From Pseudogymnoascus destructans (Eukaryota > Ascomycota > Leotiomycetes > Thelebolales > Thelebolaceae): a stretch of 64,000 bases of DNA. The DNA lies in NCBI RefSeq assembly GCF_001641265.1, contig NW_020167526.1:682001-746000 (forward strand). The letters are read 5' to 3'. How positions within the stretch are numbered: position 1 is the stretch's first letter; every line of letters starts with the position of its first letter. The position numbers and the translations under genes are program-made. Under the pieces are notes generated by a model. The model was given only the letters and a program-made list of their open reading frames with translations. It ran no database searches and was not told where the DNA came from. Of the stretch, positions 1-11,207 are shown piece by piece.

Positions 1-1364
1 GAGAGGAAATAGAGGAAATAGAGGAGGACCAAGCGACATTCCGCCATCAACTGACATAAGAAAACCAAGTAAGTAGGCCGTGCATTCCGCATATCTGTAC
101 GAGTATGTACTATCTTCGCACATCCATATCCACCACACCAGCAAGCGCGATCACAAACCCACAAAAACGGCCTAGCCTAGGCAGACTGACGTGCGGCTGT
201 CGCGAAAACAGCCTAGCGAGAGGGGACGTCAGGCTTTTTACCGACGTGTGGCGCCAGGGGTGGGGGGTGCCCCAATCCCTCTCGCTTCCCTTCCACAGCT
301 CTTCCCCCCACCCCACCCCACCCCACCCCTACTAGCGCCATTGTTTAATACTCCCTCCTCTCACGTCTGCCTTCCACACCCTCCTAGCTTATGCTTAGCT
401 CATCTTGGCGCGTCCTTGGCGGGCTGTCTGGCTCCACCATCCCTGCCTAAGCAGGGCATTCACGCGGAGCGGGGAGGGGGAGGGGGCGTGCATGGATGCG
501 GTTCATGCGCCCGCTTGGAGCCGATCCCTGGGTGTTGTACCGTACGGCTGCGGCTGCGGTGAGGCGAGGCTGAGTTGGATGCACAAACCCAACGTAGACG
601 CCCCACGCTAAGACGGATAAGGGTGTATATTAGCGAGTGAGCCCGCTGAGAGGGACTAAAGAGCTGATGCCGGATGGAGAAGGGGTTCTAGGGGTATGGG
701 GGAGGGAGGAGGACGGGGAGGAGGATGGGCGCGACGGGACGGGATAGGTGGCGCGCGGTTCTCTGCGTAGAGAACGAGAGCGGGAGGCGGGGGGGAAAAG
801 GGGTTTGGTTGCAGCGGAAGCGTATTGGGGAATTCTACACGAGGAGGGGCGGGGAGATGTCATTATGCCGCTATGGTTGTGGAGATCTGTCAGATAGTAA
901 CGGATGCTATTCACAAAGACACACTAGAGGGTTTCAGCTAGGAGAACATAACATGATTACATACAGTACCTTACGGGCGACGGCCCATTTTTAGACGGTT
1001 GTGGCACTCTTTAATAGGGTGCTGGCCTAATTTTACATGGATGATTTGTCGGCCATATGATGCTCGCTAAAGCAGTCCAGGACTAGTTGCCTAGTATAAT
1101 ATCTCCACCGTAACAGTATTCAACACTGTAATAGGCCTCTTAAGCGATATCCATGGCACCAAATATCCTTCAAAACTGAGCTAATAAACTTAGTGCTCTA
1201 TAAGAGAGTATGGAAAGAGCTGTACAATAGTATCGTCATTATGACAGGATTGTTCTGAAACTATTCCATAGTAATTCAAATACGATATCGTTTCTTATGT
1301 ACGAACATACACATGTCATATACAAATCATAATCTTCTAGGACAAATGTGAATTACTTTATCCT
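1..1364. other. No gene recognised
   Basis: Roughly 150-900 is GC-rich with purine and pyrimidine runs; from about 950 the DNA is AT-rich. Short open frames are present, but none shows a recognisable domain, a conserved motif or a convincing intron/exon pattern. I see no tRNA, rRNA or terminal-repeat structure. It ends at the target duplication of hAT-1. Confidence 0.5.
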
Positions 1365-1867
1365 ATTTACAGCAGTGTTCGGCACGGATACCAATATACC
1401 CATGGTATCCGGGTATATCCTCGAGTATATACCTACCCGGCGATATTTTAGGAGTATCCGGCGTATCCGGATACTCTCGAGTATATATCCGGATACATGC
1501 CAAGAATAGCCAAGCGCAGCCAAGACCTCTTTTTTCCAACGTCGTGAGATCTATATTGATGCTGTATAAAGTGATAATTATCCTCAGAATGAGCGACTCG
1601 TCGTTATCAGATATACCAACGGAGCCTGAGGGCTATAATAGCTATGATACTCATAATGAGCCAAGTCTGCCAATGCTGCCGCCCCCTATTCATATTCAAC
1701 AGGATATTAATCCTACACCGCTCCGGCTTCAGCCTCCAGGACGAATGCTGCCACCAACGTCGTCGGTACTATTTACGAAGCTATTATATTCGCGATTGAT
1801 ACTTGATAGTAACCCACCTACAGTCAAAGTAACTTGCTTACAACCAGGCTGCGGATATTCACCTACT

Positions 1868-2342
1868 TGTAACGCTGACTTCTAAACGATAGAAGACACA
1901 GAGGTTCTCTTGCGTAAGGGTTTACTTATCAGAGGAGGCAGGGGATCAGACACAAAGGCTTCAAGTAACACGTTACTAGTATATAACAAATACTGTATTG
2001 AGTTGAGCACGAAGCTCCTATCTAAGGAAATACTATCTACTTATATAGTGGCGTCGTGCCTAGTGGACTCTTGGGAACTCACTCGAGTCCTCGGAGTCCT
2101 GGACTCTTAGGACTCTTCTCATCATCCTGCGAGTCCATCACGTGCCTAGTGGACTCCTGGGAACTCACTCGAGTCCTCGGAGTCCTGGACTCTTAGGACT
2201 CTTCTCATCATCCTGCGAGTCCGTCACGTGATACTTTCGGAACTACTATTCCCCGCTGCCCCTCCAGGTACCAGGGCCGGTCTCATGCGACCTCCCTCCT
2301 TCCTGTCCTGTAGTTGGCCAGCCTTCTTGTTCCGTCGTAACA
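1868..2342 (-). mobile_element. Solo LTR of the LTR-5 family, copy 1 (in hAT-1)
   Basis: A 475-bp element starting TGTAACG and ending CGTAACA, flanked by an exact 5-bp duplication CTACT (1863-1867 and 2343-2347), as for an LTR retrotransposon. Copies at 5179-5485 and 58553-58945 share the left 190 bp. In minus orientation it reads TGTTACG...CGTTACA with a TATA box (minus strand of 2040-2048). No internal retrotransposon sequence is present, so it is a solo LTR left by LTR-LTR recombination. Confidence 0.88.
2059..2230. repeat. 86-bp tandem duplication of GGACTC/GAGTCC word array
   Basis: Two near-identical 86-bp units (2059-2144 and 2145-2230) within the solo LTR. Each unit holds several GGACTC and GAGTCC words and ends CACGTG. 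In LTR orientation the array lies just upstream of the TATA box. The other two LTR-5 copies carry different words at this position. Confidence 0.85.
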
Positions 2343-4794
2343 CTACTCCGCAGCTATTAAGTCAGACTTCAACCGGTAATCTTTGGAAGCACTATACGCA
2401 GAAGCATCCAACAGTAGCATATACAATGAAAGGTCATACAATTACGCCGTCAAGCCCATCAAGTAGTGCATCGTCATTTTTTGAGCCACGGCCGCGGAAC
2501 CCGCAAGTCCAGCCCGCTCAAGCTCAAGCATCAAATAGTAGAGCGAAATACCGAGAGTTATTACTCTCATTCGTTGTATCAAATAACCTCTCCTTACGAC
2601 TTATTGAGAGCTATTCGTTCCATCAATTAGTACAGTTCTTAAGCCCAAGTACTCTATCGATATCGTCGCGAACACTACACCGAGAGCTACAGCGGCAATT
2701 CTCATATCACCGAGGATTGCTACAATTAGAACTCCAGGCTCATATTACCTATGGCGGCCGGATATCTATTACAACAGATGCATGGACTGCACGGAACTAT
2801 ACAGAGTACGCTGCTGTCACAGGCCATTGGATTAATGAGAAGTGGCAGCACCGGTGCGTATTACTTGATGTAATCCACCTTCAAGAGCCAATTCATAGCG
2901 GCGAATATCTCGCTCAAAGAGTTAGCTGCAGTAACAGATAGCTTCGAAATTACAGGTGCTATATTTACTTGTACGCGGGATAATGCCTCAGCGAATACTG
3001 TGATGCTTTCAGAATATGAGAAAATAGCCAGTAAGCAGCAGACGACTATTCAACAGCCATGGACGTTTACTGTAAAGGAAGGGGACGTTCGGTGTATTGC
3101 TCATATTATCAATCTTGCAGTTCAAGCTACTCTAAAGAGCTTGAAAGCTAGCCCGGATACAGAAACAGAAGCGTACTGGTGTCAGCAAGGGCTTGCCCGG
3201 ATTCCGCAGCGTATTGATAACTCTTCTACTGAAGTATCAGCTACGCTTGAGAAGCTCCGAAGGCATATTTATGTCTTTCGAAACCGAAGAGCATGGAAGG
3301 ATGCTTTACAGAAGCAGATACAAGCTGCAGGCCAGAAGCCACGCCAGCTATCACTTGATATGCCTATACGCTGGAATTCAACGTACTATATGCTTGAAAC
3401 AGCTATAAAGCTTCGAATACCAATTACTGCAGTATGCTCTACGCAGAAGCTTGATATCAGTATGAAGGATATTGCGTTAACAAGCAACGATTGGGCTATT
3501 ATCGAAGCTCTTGAACGATTATTCTTAGTATTCTTAAAGCCGTCAAGACGGCTACAAAGCGATTCATATCCAACGCTCAACTTTACAATTCCTCTTTACT
3601 TAAAGATGATAAATAAGGTCACATTACTACAAGAAGAGCTTGGTAGAAGCTCTACGATCGGAGTAGCTTGTGGAGCTGCGCTTCAAAAGCTTAATGAGTA
3701 TTATACTCTTACAACGAATCGGCAATGTAAGCACTCAGCTGTTGCTACAATTTGCGACCCACGAATGAATCATACAGTATTTAAGAAGATATATCCAAAT
3801 GCTATAGACGATACACGAAGATTACGAGCAAGAGCGCAGTTCGAAGACGTTTGTAGAACGTACCAAAAGCGAGAGTATCACCTTGATACGGAGCGAATTA
3901 CTCACGAAACAGCTCTTGCAGAAGCAATAGGTGCTACTGCTACAATAGATCAAGAACCTGATTCTGACGAAGATCTATTTGCGTCAGAAGGCTTGGCTTT
4001 TCAAGAGCCAGAATGGAGGCGCTGGATGCTTGAACCACGGCCCGGTGAGCATACTGATATTCTCAAATATTGGTGCGCAAAGCAATACCAATATCCAGTT
4101 ATTGCCCGTATTGCTCGTGATCATCTAGCTATTCCAGCAACATCTGCAGCATCGGAACGAGTATTTAGTAATGGTAGTGATATTATTACAAAGAAGCGGA
4201 ATAGGTTATCACCGCCAACTATTAGATATTTACTTTGCTTACGGAATTGGGGTAAAATACGGGAGGCTGATAGCGACGGCGATGATGCTGACGATGAAGC
4301 ACCTGAATAGGGACTCGCAGAAAGGGGGGGTCTCACGGAAAGGGGGCTCGCGGAAAGGGGTTTACTACTATTATCAAAAGCTTCATTCTTTTTTATATAC
4401 GCTATTCTATTTTTATATACAATATTCAGCCTCATGTATCCGGATATATACCCTACCCTACCCGTCAGATCGTCGCCGGGTATATACCCTACCCGTGAGC
4501 TTCACGGATACTACCCGGATATGTATCCGCCGAACACTGATTTACAGCTTTCTAATATACAGTGACAGTAGTAAATCCATTCATGACTATAAATCCTCTA
4601 CTATTAGCCATACGCCATAAAACAGTGCTGTAAAAAGGGGTACTGAAGTAAAGCTACTACTGCCTTATTCAGAATGAGCAATCAAAAGAGAAGGACTCAA
4701 TGGTCTGTTAGGAGTCATATCCATTAGAACCTCATTAAGAACCAGATCATGGCTTTTGACTAGGCCTACTACATTAGACTTCCTAATACTGTGG

Positions 4795-5178
4795 TGTTAT
4801 GATGGTCACAGAGGTCATGATGCTAGTCTAGGTAAAGTAAGCTAGATTAAATCTAAAGAGAGAAGAAGAAGAAAGGAAGAAAGGTGAGGCTATCCCTCAT
4901 TATATATAGCTGTTCGCTTAGCGATCCCTTGTAACCTTAGTGGCTACTATAGCTGCCTATTTTCATAGTTGTAGCAGCTATGAGCTGCGATCGTAACACT
5001 ACCTCCCTACTTTTTAAAATTGATCTCCTAATCAAGAGTATAATCATCATGGCTTCTATGGGTATTTTCAGTGAAAAGCTTGTGTGGGTTTAGGTGCGTT
5101 ATTAAAGTTTGTAGCAGGATACCATGTGTTGTCTAGTAGGTGGTTCTTCTATGCTATAATATAGAATAACTTCTTCTA
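4795..5178 (-). mobile_element. Degenerate Gypsy-2-type 3' LTR and 3' end
   Basis: 4795-4998 starts TGTTATGATGG and ends CGTAACA. It matches the Gypsy-2 LTRs at 50106 and 55668 but lacks their 9-bp repeat array. 4999-5178 continues into a polypurine tract (minus strand) and the degraded pol tail seen right of the Gypsy-2 3' LTR at 50397. It is cut at 5178 by LTR-5 copy 2. This is a remnant of one element end with no coding capacity. Confidence 0.75.
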
Positions 5179-5485
5179 TGTAACGCTGACTTCTAAATGA
5201 TAGAAGACACAGAGGTTTCTTGCATAAGGTTGACTTGACAGAGGAGTCAGGGGATTAGACACAAAGGCTTTCCAAGTAACACGTTACAGTATTGTAAAGA
5301 ATACTATATTGAGTTGAGCATGAAGCTCCTATCTAAGGAAATACTATCTACTTATATAGTGGCGTCGTGAAAAGGCATATCCGTAGATAACATGGATAAC
5401 ATAATATCCATGATATCCAATGTTATCCATCACGTGAGGTTGCAGCTGTAAGCGCTAGCCATAGCACTAGCACTTAGCCATAACA
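5179..5485 (-). mobile_element. LTR-5 family LTR, copy 2
   Basis: Starts TGTAACGCTG like copy 1 and ends CATAACA. It shares the 190-bp U5/R-like part, including the TATA box (5351-5359, minus strand). The segment 5371-5430 holds TATCC/GGATA words instead of the GGACTC words of copy 1, and is closed by CACGTG at 5431. The flanking 5-mers do not match, so a clean insertion cannot be shown. Confidence 0.7.
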
Positions 5486-5790
5486 GTGGTGAGAGTTAAG
5501 GCAGGTTAGCCGAGTCGGACCCGTTTCAGGTACTTAAGGAGATTGACCCAACGGGGTCCCTCTCCCTCAGTGACGGAAGGGATATGAGTCGGGACAGGTT
5601 ATGGTCACGTGGTGAGAGTTAAGGCAGGTTAGCAGTTGGACCCGTTTCGGGTACTTAAGGGGATTGACCCAACCCTCTCCCTCATCTTTTTTGTATCCTT
5701 CGTAGTAGACCTATAGGATAGCATCCGTTTAGCCTCTGACTCGCACTCCCATATGCTATTACTGTGAGCTGGGTGCCCTGTGTCCTTACA
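5486..5790. mobile_element. LTR-4 family fragment with internal duplication
   Basis: Shares most of its sequence with 41941-42189 and has the same end (GTGTCCTTACA at 5790). A unit of about 130 bp beginning GTGGTGAGAGTTAAGG occurs twice. The TGTAAGG start of the family is missing; the left edge touches LTR-5 copy 2. I interpret it as a truncated LTR. No coding sequence. Confidence 0.65.
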
Positions 5791-6315
5791 GCAGTCAAAG
5801 ATATACCGAGAATCCCACCATAACCCAGCTACAGAAAAACTAATGCAGGAAGGCCGTTGCTTTGTTTGCTAGCAGACAGGATATCGAGCTTTTGAATGTC
5901 CTACTAAGCAAGCTCAAGTCCACAAAGTGAGCACAGATAATGAACCCCTTTTAGGAAACGAATAACCTTTAGACAAGACGTCCCTAAAGGTGTTACAACA
6001 GCAAGAATCAGAACTTCTTCCTCAAGGTTAAATTAGATCCAGATACTCCATTTATAGTTACTTGTATGATAGGAAAATCGAAAATCAAAGCACAAGCTCT
6101 TATTGATACTAGAGCTACTAGAGAAAACTTTGTTGTGAATGCTGTTGATGCAGAACGAGTTTGTGAGAGAGAAGGTATATCACTAGTAGAGCTTTTAAAA
6201 CCACGCGCTATTCAAGGCTTTGATGGAACAGCAGCCCCTCCCATCACTCATGCTATATACCCTCGCCTATAGGTCCAAGACCACGTTGAAAGTCTATGCC
6301 CTCTATTCATCACCA
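5791..6315 (+). pseudogene. Gypsy gag zinc-knuckle and protease fragment
   Basis: Reads as a broken relative of Gypsy-2 on the plus strand: a CCHC knuckle region (5840-5905, with a CAG-to-TAG change), the gag-pol junction near 5965, then an aspartic protease stretch. The protease stretch keeps LIDT, but the usual DTGA is DTRA, and a stop occurs near 6270. It joins LTR-4 on the left and the solo LTR-3 on the right without target duplications. Not functional. Confidence 0.8.
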
Positions 6316-7208
6316 TGTCATACTGACATTCGTTGCACTCAGTTTGCTATCAAACTCAAGAGCAAACTTAGAAATCTCCTCCTCAAACCTACAAGTCACC
6401 ATACATATCTTGGCTTATCACACCAACAACAGAAGCAATACTACTCAACGATTGCTGCAAACTCTTCTACTACATCTGTTTATGCTACATACATCACGGC
6501 AAATCATTTGGACACTCATTGAACAAGTTATTAAGAAAATCTCCTTCTTAAGGGGGTGGGCCAATACTACCACATGGCATATCTCTACCAACTAGAGGCC
6601 TAGAAACATGAACGATAGCTCCAAAAGCTTATACAACCCTCTATGATTTATTACACGTCATCGCTCCTTAGTTATCCACAAGATTGGTTAAGTTATGACA
6701 TAATTTGTCTATAGGGGTACTCTGACCTTGGACCTCCTTTCACTTCCTATAGGCTAGGAACCTAAGAGATGGTTCTATGGGATTCTCTTACGTTGACTAC
6801 AGTTACCAAGCCTGGTTAGTCATGGAAAGTCATGGAAAATGAGAGAACTACACTCCTTTGGCATAAATAGGATTGCCCTTTCCTTAAGAAAGGGCAAGCA
6901 GACAATACAGTAAATCAACTATCACATACTTCCATGTCTTTTCCAAGCTTCCAAGCATTGATCTTGTTACTCCTTGTTTCTGAAAAGTCAGTGAGGTGCT
7001 AACCTCTGACTTATCCCTGAGTTCTCAGACTCAACATTTGTACAACTTGTCTAAACCACTCCACTACATCATACACTTGATTGCTGCGTTGTGGAATAGT
7101 CTAAGCTACAACCCTTTGGCTCTGTTTCCTAAGACAGTGTGTTGTCTTAGTAAAATCATCCCTTCCTTGGGTGGCTAGATTCTCACATCTGGTGCACCCA
7201 CCATTACA
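6316..7208 (+). mobile_element. Solo LTR of Gypsy-3 family
   Basis: Starts TGTCATACTGAC and ends CACCATTACA, matching the 936-bp LTRs at 33730 and 39523. It is 893 bp because a segment of about 43 bp near its middle is absent, so it belongs to a different subfamily; the fragment at 41766-41940 is of the same short type. Flanking 5-mers (CACCA, TTTCG) differ, so the original target is not preserved. Confidence 0.87.
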
Positions 7209-7529
7209 TTTCGGTCTGATTCGCCAAAGCTCCTTTGAGTACTGAGCCCAGAAAAGCATCGTAGTGAGGCAAGTGTGCTGACATGGTGCGAATATTTGGT
7301 AGACGGGTGAAGAGCAGGGCCATGAATGGCTTTCGATCGCCATGTTTGACATCGTTCATTATGCTTCTATCCATTCCTTCCATTCAAGCTGCTCGAAACG
7401 CTTGTTGTACCAGAAGCAACTCTTCCTGCGGAATCTCAAAGTCCGGGTTTAGAGTTTCGCTCGGGAAGGACCAGTTTCGAACATGGACAGCTTGAACTAG
7501 CACTGCAATGCTATCATCGCGGATGGCGG
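7209..7529 (-). pseudogene. Fragment of an unidentified fungal gene
   Basis: The minus strand gives a protein-like reading of about 100 residues with one stop (TGA near 7394), ending at the LTR-3 edge. Readable motifs include FTRLPNIRT and HLPHYDAFLGS. Their leucine-rich style resembles fungal F-box/LRR-type proteins, but this is an impression, not an assignment. No start or splice sites could be set, and it merges with the zinc-finger end of the neighbouring DUF3435 relic. Confidence 0.4.
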
Positions 7530-8797
7530 TACACAAAAATTTCCATAGGGATCTGATAGAGTGCTTTTATGCACCATCTCCACGTGATTCTTGAAAAGGA
7601 TAATGTTGCGAAGAAGTAGCCCTTCGGCCTTGCAAACTGGATCCCTGCATTCAAATGTCCCTGAGTATTCTTTTCCAAATGTCGCAGAATATGCACCGAG
7701 TTTTCTTGCACTTCACAGGAAATTTTTCAGGCACAGGTGATTCTTCCTTCACCTCGGGGGACCCTCCAAGAGGGGACCCCGAGGATGATTTGCTCGGCTG
7801 TGACTTATGAAACTGGACTTCTTGGCGACAAGATAGTGCGACCATTGTGTCAATGGCATGAATCTGTCGTATGACGATACCACATGCATTCAGATCCTTA
7901 GAAAGGTCGCACATGATATCTTGAAGCTGGGTCCATTCCAGCAGCTGGTGCTTGACGACAGGCTCAACATAAGTCGGTGTCACGACCTTGACCTTCTTAA
8001 TGATCCTCTCAAGTTCTTCGTTGTGGATACGGTAGAAGTAGTCTCGGCAGTACTCCCTCTTGAGCTCTTGCTCAAACGTCTTGGTTACTGTAGCAATCTG
8101 TCGATTTAATTGATGATATTCTTTACCAGCTTCCGTGCCAATTGAACCCTGAACAAATGCATGTGCATACAAACGCTTCAGCTCCAAGCGAAGCTCTTGC
8201 TGCTCAAGCTTCAGCTGCACCAGCTCTGGATTGGGTGGTAGGTCATCGCGAACGTCATCTGGCGTTCGCGATGACCTACCGCCAGATCACAAGTGAGACT
8301 CATGTGCATAAAGGCCCGGAATCAGTAGGCTGGTCTAGCACTGCATCTTGAACGATAAACCTGACTTTCTCATTGTTGTATGATCCGCAAAAGATGCCAG
8401 TCTGGGGATTGTGTCTTAGTATCTGGTTGCGAACTGCTGTCGTTGTGGCCCCTATGCAATCTTCAATTAAAGCAAGCTATGGTCCATGACAAGTTTACTG
8501 TCAACAGCGTTTCAGCCGAGACGATCAAGGTAGTAAGCGTAGGTTGAGTAGCGTAGAGCCTTCCACTCCGACGTACGGAACAAATCGCACGAGCGCATCG
8601 CCTGATGAAATATAGGCCTTTTAAGCATCTCTGGCTTCCAGTGAATCAATACGGCTTTCGTAGGGTGCTGCAGATTACTTGTAAACAAAGGCTCTGCGTG
8701 CAATGAGCCTTCGACCGCCAAGACATGGCTGATAGGGCAGAGTATGGGAAGAGCTTCTTCATGAAAGAGGAAAGTCGTGCTACAGTCGTAAAGTTAG
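7530..8797 (-). pseudogene. DUF3435-type tyrosine-recombinase-like protein, C-terminal part
   Basis: Several minus-strand frames together follow the pattern I associate with fungal DUF3435/FluG-like proteins, the family that includes Starship captain recombinases. In order: LPILCPISH, then HWKPEMLKRPIF and YYLDRLG (about 8520-8720); TTAVRNQILRHNPQTG and NEKVRF (8350-8450); MSLTCDL; a long charged helix region (7900-8220); and C2H2-like finger pieces (CKKTRCIFC, then CRDPVCK with a downstream H-X4-H, 7590-7735). Frameshifts, stops and an internal deletion between the finger halves make it non-functional. The N-terminal part is missing; the upstream edge abuts a pogo relic. No Starship boundaries are seen. 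The family assignment is from memory of motifs. Confidence 0.65.
8237..8280. repeat. Perfect 18-bp inverted repeat (hairpin)
   Basis: Arms 8237-8254 and 8263-8280 are exact reverse complements around an 8-nt loop (TCATCTGG). It lies inside the DUF3435 relic at a frame break, so it may be a template-switch scar, not a functional hairpin. Confidence 0.85.
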
Positions 8798-9576
8798 TTG
8801 GGACATGCCCATCTAGTACTAGCATCTAATATGGCCCTTTTGCAGAGCCACAAGTATGTGTATCAAAGTGCTATAGCCATTTTAGACCTGTCTTATTGTT
8901 AGTCTATCTATTGCTAGTAGCCTTAATCTAATTGTTAGGAAGGCTGCCTTTAGTGTACTAACTTGCAAGGTAACAAATTACTATAACCTATTCCAGATTG
9001 CTAGGCTAGACTGCCTTGCCTCTACCACATTAATTAGCGTGTGTAACAACTAAAGCAGAGCTAATCACGCCTATTTAGAAGCCTGTCTTGTCGAAGTTGT
9101 AGAAATCGTAGTCTTAGATGCTATATTTCAACTTCATATTCTACATAAGTTGACACGACGCCCTAATAAGCTTAGAATCTTCGTACAAGGCTCTTTAGAA
9201 GTCATAAACGTGATTAAAATGCGTCTTTAACTCTAGGCAACGTTACATAAACTGATATGCCTATTGTGTCCTAACATGTTTCCCCCTACAAATTAAGTAT
9301 ATAATTTTCCATATCTTCTACACTAGGTGGCTAAGGTGAAAACCCTCTAGCATCCATATATAATATGTTCTGACCAATCACTTCCTCTTCTAGTTCAGTT
9401 AATTTATGACAATTAGCTTTGGTTTTAGCGTGAGGTATTCGGCTGGCGATTCTATTAGATAGTGTCGCATACGGGACTTTGTAGATTTTAGCAGCAGAGC
9501 GACGACTAAGATTTTTTTGATAAACGAATAGCTTTGATAGCTAGAAGGACTCGAGCTTCTTGGGTTTGAAATTCCA
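8798..9576 (-). pseudogene. Decayed pogo transposase (pogo-E-like)
   Basis: Starting at a possible ATG at 9576 (minus), the translation follows pogo-E (62426) block by block: the psq-type HTH (LSRRSAAKIYKVP), LTELEEEV, VEDME, KTHFNHVYDF, then FYNFDKTGF around the first catalytic Asp, IGVISSALVVT, and LVLDGH with the second Asp. It stops at 8798 against the DUF3435 relic, so the third Asp and C terminus are gone. About ten stops occur; several fit CAA, CAG or TGG changed by C-to-T or G-to-A, as expected of RIP or deamination. The Glu after the first Asp is Lys. Confidence 0.8.
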
Positions 9577-10374
9577 TTTGTGGTTGTGGAGAAAACACGT
9601 GTTAAAGTCAAAAGGTAGTGGGGTGAAAGTGATCGACGGTGTACAACCAGGTTATACGAGATTCATAAATTAAGTAAATAGGGCACTTTAACCACAGATA
9701 CTATGGAATTAGACATGCAAACTACTATATAAGGCTTATAATATATTTACACATCATTAACGGACGTTATTTCTACGTGTAGGTCGTGTAATATTAATAA
9801 CGGTTAGGTGTATGCGATCGCGTCTGTTAAATTACATACTTAGGATTAGCCGTCCATTATGGCTATATAATACATGCTACTCAATCTTTACTAAATAAAA
9901 TGATGATTTAACGTTTGTATTTAGGTTGTATTATATTATTTAATGCTCTTATGTGCATGGTGAAGCCCTGGATTCGGCTGTCAAAATGAGAATTTCAAAC
10001 ATTCACGATTTAGACGCCTTGCAGGCCAAAAATTAAATGTGGTATGTGTGTAGCAGAAGTATAATTATGAGACTACGCAGCAAAATATACGCTTGCGCCG
10101 ACGACTTCTAATTTTTTGATCCGTCCATAGTCAGAAATCACAGAGTCCACCGTCACGGAGAGACGAATGGAAGACCGTGAGACCAGGATCACACTACCCT
10201 GGATGAACGGAATTTCCTTTTCGGAGATGAATAGAAAGGGTTATATAGGTTATACACGGCCCTTGCTTTCGGTTGGCTACTCTATTAAGCCGAGCGGCAA
10301 CATGACAGTTGTCGCGCCTTCGCCGATCTGCTTTCTCACCGCCATTTTCTCATCGCTACCATTGACAAAGGGCC
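9577..10374. other. No gene recognised
   Basis: AT-rich DNA with no readable protein. The terminal repeat of the pogo relic may lie in 9600-9660, but I could not match it to a partner. The last 200 bp (10150-10374) are more GC-balanced and end at the 28-bp inverted repeat. Confidence 0.45.
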
Positions 10375-10402
10375 GGTAATTAAAATGTTGATTGCAGATG
10401 TA
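10375..10402 (+). repeat. Left arm of TA-rich inverted repeat that received two pogo elements
   Basis: 28 bp starting GGTAATTAAAATG. The exact reverse complement is at 20165-20192, just past pogo-A, and part of it (ATTGCAGATGTA) recurs at 18259. Taking out pogo-B and pogo-A leaves about 130 bp of an AT/TA-rich inverted repeat. The last two bases are the TA target of pogo-B. Confidence 0.8.
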
Positions 10403-10878
10403 ACGTATTTCCCAATCGAACCGTGCACCTGGTCGAACCGTGCAAAATAACCACCAAAACGCATCTTCCTTCCATACAACTAATATGTCTCCAACACAAG
10501 CTTATTCTTCTAATCAAGAAGTTAGGATTCTTTTAGCTATACAAGCAATTAAATTATATCAATTTCGAAGCGTACGAGCTGCTGCAATAGCATACGATAT
10601 ACCTCCTCAAACCCTTCGTGATAGGATAAAAGGAACAGCTCCCCGATGCAACACACCCTCAAATACTCAAAGGCTTACTTCTCAAGAAGAGGAAGCTATT
10701 GTACGATACATTCTCGACCTTGATTCGCGTGGATTCCCACCTCGGCCAGCTGCTGTACATGGAGGACCTACTCCTCGCTGAACGCGACGCGTCACCTGTA
10801 GGTAAGAATTGGACCTCGAACTTTATCACGTGTCGTACGGAGATTAAAACGAAGTTCGGACGAAAATACGACTATAAA

Positions 10879-11130
10879 TGTCACGGTTCACCAAGGCATA
10901 GGGCGCCAGTTGGGTATTATGAATTAAACTCAATCTAGAGAAGAAGGAAAGAGAAGAGGAGCACTCGAGCAGTGGCTCGATCTATATACAGCTATTGTGG
11001 AGTGAATTCTCTTTAGCGAGACCAGTTCTGAGAATTCACTCCACAACTGAAAACTTCGCTCCAACCCCGGAAAGCTCCCCACACCCCTGAACCCCCACTC
11101 GAGCTGCAAGGCGCACTTGATATCATAACA
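10879..11130 (-). repeat. Gypsy-1 3' LTR
   Basis: 252 bp, TGTCACGG...CATAACA. Differs from the partner at 16590 by one A in a purine run and one A/G near the end. Confidence 0.93.
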
Positions 11131-11207
11131 CTACCCCCCCCCCACTCCAGAGTTGATCTCCTGATCAAGAAATCCCATTTTAAAAAAAAAAACATTGTCT
11201 CCAGCTC

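Larger units (their letters stand above)
1589..4310 (+). pseudogene. hAT-1 transposase (interrupted)
   Basis: Start ATG at 1589 aligns with the hAT-2 start (both begin MSDS). A BED-type zinc finger is visible as C-X4-C before the nested LTR and H-X4-H after it; the LTR landed between the two halves. The RNase H-like hAT core follows, then the C-terminal hAT dimerisation region near 4060-4250 (motifs LKYW, SAASERVFS, RNRL). Besides the LTR there is one extra A near 2914, which moves the frame just after the LAQ motif; the second part reads on to a TAG at 4310. Removing the LTR plus one CTACT copy keeps the frame, so the insertion is simple. The element is non-autonomous as read; the single-base change could also be a sequencing error. 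Confidence 0.9.
1373..4539 (+). mobile_element. hAT-1 DNA transposon
   Basis: Terminal inverted repeats begin CAGTGTTCGGC at 1373 and end GCCGAACACTG at 4539. They are flanked by an exact 8-bp duplication, ATTTACAG (1365-1372 and 4540-4547), the hAT hallmark. Inside each end lies an array of the word GGATAC/GTATCC in both orientations, of the kind hAT transposases bind as subterminal repeats (inference). The body encodes one transposase, now broken by a nested solo LTR (1868-2342) and a one-base frameshift. Without the nested LTR and its duplication the element would be about 2.7 kb, similar to hAT-2 at 27992. Confidence 0.93.

Noticed and set aside
105..1000. Several open frames in the GC-rich start of the window
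   Set aside because: They overlap on both strands in biased composition, low-complexity Pro/Ser or Gly/Arg translations, no domain.
1868..5485. LTR-5 copies as SINEs or hAT MITEs
   Set aside because: TG...CA ends, a 5-bp duplication at copy 1, a TATA box and the Gypsy-5 end adjoining copy 3 fit an LTR better.
8142..8351. Plus-strand open frame over the hairpin
   Set aside because: It is antisense to the DUF3435 relic, where the minus strand gives family motifs.
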